The notes below the pieces were generated by a model. The model did not search any database and was not told the origin of the DNA. It saw only the letters and a program-made list of their open reading frames with translations. From the NCBI GenBank assembly GCA_036429605.1, contig JAVFKD010000016.1, forward strand, positions 1,488,001 through 1,552,000: 64,000 nucleotides of DNA, written 5' to 3'. This DNA is from Cladobotryum mycophilum. Lineage: Eukaryota; Ascomycota; Sordariomycetes; Hypocreales; Hypocreaceae. Position 1 is the first letter of the stretch; every line of letters starts with the position of its first letter. A program made the translations under genes and the position numbers. Below are positions 38,101 through 47,100 of this stretch, one piece after another.

Positions 38101-41100
38101 CCGTGTTGTACGATGGCGCTGATATCGATCAAGGCAAGCCGATCAGCGGCTTCTGACACTTCGACCAGTCTCTTGTCATCATCAAATGTTGCAATTTTGA
38201 ATAACGCGTCGCTGCTCTCTAACTGCTGGTATCGGCCAACAAAGTTGAGCGTAACCTCCATGGAGCTGTGGCTCTGGAATGCTTCGCGGCCTGCCTCGCT
38301 CTCGTACCGGCAGGAGAAGTATGGTTGACCATTGGCCGGAACCCGGCTTCTTGTGTCCTTGGCCAATCTGACCAATTCAGTGATGTTGCTACTATCCGTA
38401 GCCGGTACGGCAACGGGGTATATCGTGGTGAACCATCCTACTGTTCCAGACAGGTCTGGTGATGGTTGGTTGCTGAGCTGTTCTCGACCATGACCTTCGA
38501 GGAAGATGGCGGGAACATGTCTCTCTGGGAAAGTCTGAGAGAACGAGTGAGTCAACGCAGCAAGAAGGATATCAATAGGCTCCGTTCGTAAACAGTCATT
38601 GCTTTTACCCATAAGCATGGTAGTGACATCTTGGCTGACAGTTGCTTCATAGTCAATAGTATCACCACCCAGATTGCGCGTTGATTGCATATCCCAAAAC
38701 TCCATATCAGCCTCCGGGACTGGGTACGGAAGTACGGAAGATGGCGATAACTTGCTGCTCGTTGCATTTTGGAGCTCAGACCATTTCCGGAATGACACAA
38801 CGTTTTGCTTGGGTAGGCTGCCGTTATTGATATGCTCTTCAAGATCACCCCAGATGATACGCCAGGACACAAGATCAACAATCAAGTGGTGGGCCGTAAG
38901 GACAATGATCTGGTTACGACCTGGGACATGCAGAACATCGCAAGCAAACACCGGGCCGTTCCGAACATCCAAGCTGGACTGTCGACGCTGTGCAATCTCA
39001 AAGGCTTCCGACTCGTCTTGAGTAAAGTGTTCATCAAATGCAAAAGAGGCTTCATCGTCAGGGGCAACAGTCTGCCTCCAAGCACCGGCTACCTCATCCT
39101 TGTGGAACCGAGCTCTAAGCATGCTATGACGGCTAACAGTGGCCTGCATAGCGTCCTTGAGGGCGGCCGTTGAGACTGATTTCGTGATTTCGAGAGCAAA
39201 GGCTTGGTTAAAGTGGTCGATACCATCCGGATACAAATCGAAAAATAATTGCTGAATAGGGGTAAGTCCAAAGGGTATCGAGTCATCGACATCTTCCTCC
39301 AACCAGGCTTGCTCCATGGACCCAGTCTGGCTAGTGATTTGACAGCAAGTGGCTAGACGTTGAATCGTCCTCTCCCGAAGGATATCAGCGACTGTGGTGT
39401 AAATGTCGCGACTCCTACATTGAGAAACGATCTGCATGGCTGTAATAGAATCACCGCCCAGGCGAGTAAAGGGTCTTACTATAGAAACTTCTGCTACGGA
39501 TAGCTTGAGGACAGACATCCACACTTCTTGCAGTATCCTCTCAATTTCATTAGTTGGTGCCACGTCTTCAACATCGGCCGCACTTCGGTGCTGCAACCAT
39601 GTCGTGAGACCAAATGCCTGAAGGCGCCGACGGTCAGTCTTGCCGGTAGTTCCTAATGGGATCTCCTGAATTGGGATGTATGAACTCGGGACCATGTAGG
39701 CCGGTACAATCTGTGACAGTCGATCCGAGAGGCCGGCGGTTGCGTTGCGTACTGCTTCGGCGTGGTGCGCTTCGGCCATTGCTTCGGCTCCCTCCAATTT
39801 CACAAATACCACAAGAATAAGACTTGCCGCTTCTTGAGGCCGTATCGTCTCAGCGATAACCTGCACGTTCTTCATAGCATCACCACTGTTCTGAAGAGCC
39901 TGAAGGACGTGATGCTCAACCTCGCCAAGCTCAACACGCTGGCCGCGGATCTTAACCTGCGTGTCCTTGCGGCCACAGTGCACAACCTCGCCGTCCTCGT
40001 TGTAGCGCACCAAGTCTCCTGTACGGTAAAGACGTCCTCGGCGGCCGGCGTGACCAGGAGCACCCCGAAGCAACCACACAGGGTCTTCCACAAACGCCGC
40101 CGCCGTCCGTTCAGGGTTGTTCAAATACCCCTGGCCAACAAGCGGTCCCTCGAACCAAAGCTCGCCGATGGTGCCAATAGGTGCAAGCTGGTCTGGGTTA
40201 TCGGTTTTGACGATCCAGAAGCGCATGCCTACTCCACGACCGAGCGCAATATTATTCGAATCAGTAACGTCAAAAGCGGTTTGCACTGGCGTACACTCAG
40301 ATGGTCCGTAGGCAATCTTCAGCTTTGCCGGGCTCTTCACAAGAGCGGCGTCGCTCGGAAGCACCGTCTCACCACCACAGAGAACAGTGGTGAGCTTAGA
40401 TAGAGCCTCGGAGCCGACGAAGCGGGCAACGGATGGGGTTAGAAGCCACAGATTCACGTTGTATTTGTCCAGGCACTCGGTCAAGTTGTTCTTCCTCTCA
40501 TAGTCGGATGGAATGCAGACGCAACCACCCGCGGCCAAGGTATGCAGTATATGGAACCACGGCATATCAAAAGCGTACGAGGAGAAGTCAAAGGCTCTGA
40601 TATGGCTGCCTGTAAACCCAAGCGCCTCCTTCTGGTGTTTTATGGCACTGCAGAAGTTTCCGTGTGAGATGAGCGAGGCCTTTGGAGTTCCGGTTGTACC
40701 AGACGTGAATTGGGTATAAAGCAGATCAGAGCCAGTTGTCACAGGTAGCTCAGAATTGTATGACATGTCTGAGCTTGAATCAAGGAGATCGTTTCCGATG
40801 GCCAATACAATCCCTGGGCTGAGTCTGTTTGCGAGTTCTTCTTTCGACACTGATGAGAGAAGCAGAACGGGCTCTACCTGCGATAAGATGTCCCTGAGAC
40901 GCTCTTCTGGCTGTTCAGTGTCTACTGCGACAGAAGCTCCTCCTGCCTTCATAACAGCCAAAGCTGCTACAGGCATCCAGAGCGATTTCTCAAAGCAGAG
41001 CGGGATCTTGACACCGGGCTTGACACCCATATCGACGAGCTTGTATGCCAGTCTAGTGGACAGTTCATTCATCTGGGCATAGGTCAAATCGCCATCCCAT

Positions 41101-44100
41101 GCATTGAGTGCCGGAGCGCTGGGCTGTTCCAAAGCCTTTTGCGTGATGAGATGATGCACACAATCGTCAACCAGCTCTGGTACAGTGGCATTCCAACTCC
41201 AGATGGTGTTCAAATCCTGCGTGCTCAGATTCGCTACGTCTCCGAGCTTCTCCTTGCGATCAGCCCCGGAGAATCGATGTAGAATGTGCTCCAACTGATG
41301 CATAAGGCGCTCAACCTGGGCTTGTCCGACGACGTGAGAGTCAAATGAAAATTGGAGGCTCAGTTCGTCTTCCTGGACTTGACATTCTACCACCAAGGGG
41401 AAGGAGTTAAAGGCTTGCAGTTCTTTGGCGTTTTCCTCGTCTTGGACCGCCACGCTGGTAAACAGCTTGTTCTGGCTCTGGAGAATGTTCTCAGAGGGCT
41501 GAATGTTGAGCAAAGTCTGGAACTCGCACGCAAAAGCTGCATCCTCGCTGAAGTAACGAATCCGCTGCAATCCAGTCTGCTCAAACGGAATCATCTCAGC
41601 AGCTTGGTTTTGCACCTTTTCGAGGAGCCCATCAACTGTCCCCTGCCAATCCAACGGAACTCTCAACGGCACTGTGGCAATGGCTGGTCCCATCATTCTC
41701 TCAATCCCATCAATCGGGGCCTGACGTCCGGTGACCACCGTTCCGAAGAGGGCCTCGTTTGAGTTTGCGTTCCATGCCATGACAACTGACCAAGCCGCTC
41801 GTATGACTGTGGCCGCTGTGAAACCCGCGAAACCTAACTTCAAGTCCTTTATGGCCACTTGCATCTGGCTGTCGACGGAGGGCTGGTATGACGCTGATGT
41901 TATAACTGGGAAGTGGGAGCGCTCAGCGCCCTCAAATTGAGCTTTCCAGTATGTTTGCGCCGTCTCCTTGTCGCTTTCCTGAAGGTAGTTGATGAAAGTG
42001 TTCATAGGCACCAAGGACTGTATAGTTTCATTGAAGTAGGCATTTTGGATCTCCTCGAATAGGAGTCGCATCGACCATCCGTCATAAAGAGCATGGTGTA
42101 TCTGCCAAATAAAGTAGCGGCGATCCCCATCAACAATGCAAAACCTGGTCAGGGGTGTACCAAAGCCAACGCTCCATTCGTCACAGACATGGAGCATAGC
42201 GTCAAGATCGGTTCCAGTACTCCATTGAGCTTGTTCGTCAAGAATAATCTGTGCTATTCCCACATCAGGAATGCTCGATATTCGCGTCCGTAGAATCGAG
42301 TTCTTGGCAATCACTTGGTCCACGGCGCTCCGCAATCCAGTGATATCTATGTCCTGCCTAATCTCATAAACGATTCTCGCAATGTAATCTCCGGATCGTC
42401 GTGCGGTAAGGGCCAAAAGTGCCTCCTGTAAAGGTGTACAGGGAAGAATGTCAACGATTTGAGACTCCGAAACACCACATACACGAGCAGCATGAGCTAC
42501 TGTGTCTGTTCTCGGAGCTTTAGACGACAGTAGTGAGAATGGCGTAATGTCCTGTGAAGGGGTTGAGTAATCGGAACTTGCTAGACACGAAAGACTGTCG
42601 AGAATCGGATTCTGGAAGACATCGCGAACGGTAAAGTAGAGTCCCTGACCTTTTGCGAGACTAACAAGGCGCATTGCTGCAATGGAATCACCGCCGATAC
42701 GGAAGAAATGATCGTCTTTGCCAATATCACCAGCATTGACTTGAAGGATCTGAGCCCATAACGCCTGCATCACTCGTTCCATCTCAGTCTCCGGTGCTCG
42801 ACGAATGCCTTCCTGGCGAGTCAACGCGGCAAACTCAGTTGCCGTAAGTGAGGCACCGATAGCCTTGAGACGGCGTCTATCAACCTTGCCCGTGGTAGTC
42901 ATAGGTAAGCCAGAGATGGGGATGAATGCAGTCGGTATCATGTATACCGGCAACGATTTGGCTAGTTCATTGGATAAGCCAGCCGATGCTTCACGTACAG
43001 CAGAGCTATGCTCCTCTTCGGTAAGAGCACGGGCATTATGCATGGCAACAAACGCAACGAGTATGGGGTTGGCGGCCTCCTGGGGCTGAATGGTCTCGGC
43101 AACAACTTGGGGAGATCGGTTCACCTTGACCATCAGGGCTTCCTGAACGTGGTATTCGATTTCATCCAGCTCAATACGCTGGCCTCGGATTTTGGCCTGG
43201 GTATCTATGCGGCCGAAATAGACCAACTCTCCATCGTCGTTATACCGTACCAGATCTCCAGTGCGATACAACCGTCCATGACGGCCTGCTTGGCCCGGTA
43301 TGCCCTGAAGCAGCCACGTAGGATCACTCACGAATACTTTGGCCGTCTTTTCCGGTTCGTTGAAGTAGCCCTGACCCACGGTTGGGCCCTCGAGCCATAA
43401 CTCACCAATTGATCCGATAGGGGCAAGCTGTCCCGACTCAGCATCCACCACCCACGTGCACGCGCCTGTGCCACGCCCAATAGCGACGCTGGTGTCTGTA
43501 AGATCTCTGAACACGGTCACAGGCGTACATTCTGCAGGGCCGTAGGCATTCTTGATCACTGCTTTCCCTCCACCTAACAAGTAATCGCTCGGAAGGCATG
43601 CCTCGCCACCAAGGGTCACGAGTGTTAACTTGGAAATGGCATCTACTCCGATGGCACGGCCAAGGGATCCGGTGAGAAACGCGTGTGTAGAACGGTACTT
43701 TGATAGACTCTCCGCGATATTGTTTTCTCGCTCCGCCGCAGATGGGATACACAAGCACCCACCGCTGCTCAACGTGAACAAAGCACTTAGCCAAGCAACA
43801 TCGAAGGCGTAAGAGGCAAAGTCAAACATCCGTGTGGCGCCATCGCATTTCAGGGCATCTCGCTGGTGCATGAAGGCGCTGCTGAAGTTTCTGTGAGTGA
43901 TTTGCACACCCTTGGGACGGCCTGTGCTACCCGAGGTGAAGACAACGTGTAATAGGTCCGATGGGCTCACGATAGGCATGTCGTAGGTAGGCTGGCTTGC
44001 AAGAGAATCGAGACTCTTCTCATTGACAACCACAAAATTATAGTCTCCGAGTGCTGATGAAAACTGGTCGCTAAACGATGATGATGCCAAGATGACGCTG

Positions 44101-47100
44101 GGGCTCACTTGAGTTATAATTGATTCCAACCGCTCCAGGGGTTGAGTCACGTCAAGGCTCACGGCGGCGGCCCCGGCCTTCATTACTGCCAACGTAGACA
44201 CTGGATGCCACATGGATTTCTCAAAGCACAATGGCACTTTAGCTCCCGGCTCAATACCCATGCCGATTAAGTGGCATGCCAATGTGGATGAAAGCTCATC
44301 AAGCTGCTTGTAAGTCAATGAACCATCCCACGCGCAGATGGCGTCCGCCTCTGGTCTCTTCTGAGCTTGCTCGGCGAATAGATGGTGTATGCAGTCCGAT
44401 GCCTCCTCTGGAACGGTAGAGTTCCAGGTCCAAATATCTTGGAGGTCATGTTGGCTGATGGATGAAACGTCGCGAAGCTTCTGGTCCGCCTGCTTAGTGT
44501 CTGACAGCCGACGTAGTACGTGTTCAAACTGATGTGTAAGACGGCTAACCCTTGCCTTATCAATCAAACTTGAATCAAAGGCAATGCTCAGGTCAAGACC
44601 GTTAGGGTGTACCTCACACTTGGCCATGACTGCAGAGATACCAAAGTGTCCCGTGTCAACATCTTGAGTTGCATTCTGAGAATCGTCAAGTTTGCTAGAG
44701 GAGTCCAGGCTTTCGTTAACTTGTTGAACGGTCAAAAGTGATTGGAAATCGCAAGCCCACGCTGCCTCTTCACTTATGCGACGAATCCATTGCAGACCCG
44801 TCTGCTCAAAAGGGGTCATCTGTTCAGCTTGCGTCTGCACCGCCTTGAGGAGTTGACTAGCACAACTCGTCCAATCCAATTGAACCCTGATAGGAACAAG
44901 AGGCATAGTGGCATCAGATGTGCTTTGAATAGCGTTTAATGACTGGCGTTTCTCGATAGTTGCTCCGAAGAGCGCCTCATTCGCTCCAGTACTCTGTGCC
45001 GTTACCACAGCCCAAGCCGCCCTCATCAGGGTGGCCGCATCGAAGTGGGCTTCATGCCAATTCAGATTATGGAGTTTCAGGCTAACTTTATCATCAACAC
45101 GCGGCACATAAGACGCCGGCTTTGAAGTTGGGAAGTGCACGCCTTCTTGGCCAGCAAATTGGGCCTGCCAGTATTCTCGCGCTAGAGTCGCTTCTGTCCC
45201 AGTGATGTGATGAAACAAGCCGTTAGAGAGCGAGTCTTGGTCCGAAACGCCTCTTGATGCATTCCTTATCCTCTTTATGTATTTAATAGCACCAACCAAA
45301 GCGTCAGAAACCTCTTGAGCTGTCTGCTGACTGATAGTGCCAGTACGGAAATGAACAGAGATCTCTGGGTCAGAATCGTGCATCAGTCCGTCCAAGATTA
45401 AATCAAACTATTAGACGTTAGCATGTATCACTGTCATTTTCTCTGCAAATGGTGCCCTTACCTCATTAGGATCCTGTTCTCTAATCTCTTCAAAGAGCAA
45501 GTCAATTTCAGTGCCCTTTGTTCGTGGAGGCTCTCGCAATGTGATGCCCGTATTGAATAGCTTGCCAGATATGCCGAGTCTATGCTGAATCCCCGCCAGA
45601 GACACACGCTGGATTTCAATGTGCTCTATCGCCAGTTCTGACGTCCGTTGGAGCACCTTGGACAGCGGTTCACCAAGATTAATACGGCTGATCAGCACGT
45701 TGACCAAAGGGCCAACCATTTTCTCGACACCGTCAATGGGTGCATCTCTTCCGGATGTTGCGTATCCGAAACATACGTCAGACATGCCAGTAAAGTGAGA
45801 AAGGACCATAGCCCATGCAACGTGGAAAAACACAGACTGGGTAATGCCTAATTCCCTGCAAAGATCGACAATTCCCGACGTTGATGATGCTGGAAGGCCA
45901 ATGCGGCCTCGTAGATCGTCCTCCGTAGGCGCCGTATTTGCAGATAGCGGGAAATTACATTTCTCGACGCCAGTGAGGATCGAATCCCAGGCCTTCAAGT
46001 CATTATCCCTTGGTCGATCCTGTAGGTAGCGAATAAATTCACTAAACGGTGGAGCGACCAGTTCGCTGTAGCCGCTATACTCCTTTGCGATATCATCTAG
46101 AAGAATATCTATCGACATTCCATCGCTCATAAGATGGCTCACATCTATCCTAAAGGCAACTTCTCCAGATGCTACCTGGCATATCGTGAACGTAAGTCTG
46201 GGTTGCCCAGCACTGTAGTCCGGTCTCTTCATCTCCAGCAACGCCGCAGCGGGGCCTGTTGAGTTGGCAGTAATGTGTGATACACGAGTTTCAGGGGCTG
46301 AAAGTACGATTTGAACGAACCCCGTGTCGTCGGGATGTTGGCTGAAGATGGTAGATAGAATAGGGTGCCGGGGTACGACCGCTCTCCATGCAGCCTCAAG
46401 TCGCCCAGGAGAAATATCCCCTGAAGCCGCACCAATGTGTTTACACTGCCAGACTAAGTAGCTGTCATATGAGGCTTTTCCGGAATTCATGCTCAACAAC
46501 ATTCCCTCTTGCATTGGCGAGCAGGGAATGATGTCTATTACTGCATCCCGTTGGATGCCCATCGGGGCGAGCTGACTGAACAGCGTCTCCAAACCACGGT
46601 CTGATAGTGTAAGAAGTGGAAGTTGGTCCAATTCACCCGAGCTTTCATCCCCTGACACATTCTTGCAACACTTGGCAAGTTCGCGGATTGTTCGTGCCCG
46701 GAAGATGTCGGTAATAGTGACAGATATATCATGCTGCCTGCATAACGAGACCACTTTAATGGCTTTAAGGGAATCGCCCCCTAGTCTTATAAAATCCCGA
46801 TTAACTGGGACCTCGGCTGCAGAGAGTCCTAGGACTGACACCCAGACATCCTGCAGTTGTCTTTCTACTTGACTAGTAGGCTGTTCTGGTTTATCTTCGT
46901 CGTCATGCAATGTAATTCGGCGTTCGAGCCAGGCTACAACACCCATGGCACGAAGAGTTTTGCGATCCGTCTTTCCAGTGCCTCCCAGTGGGATGGTCTG
47001 AAGCGGTATGTACATTGACGGGATCATCGCTGCTGGCACCCTGGATGCCAAGTTCTCCGACAAGTTTGTGGTTGCCGCGCGAATTGAGCTGGTATAATCT

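Noticed and set aside
31140..39293. E domains read as extra C domains or dual E/C domains
   Set aside because: Each is followed by its own full C domain and carries epimerase-type motifs (HFNQ, EGHGRE, VGWFT) in at least two of three copies.
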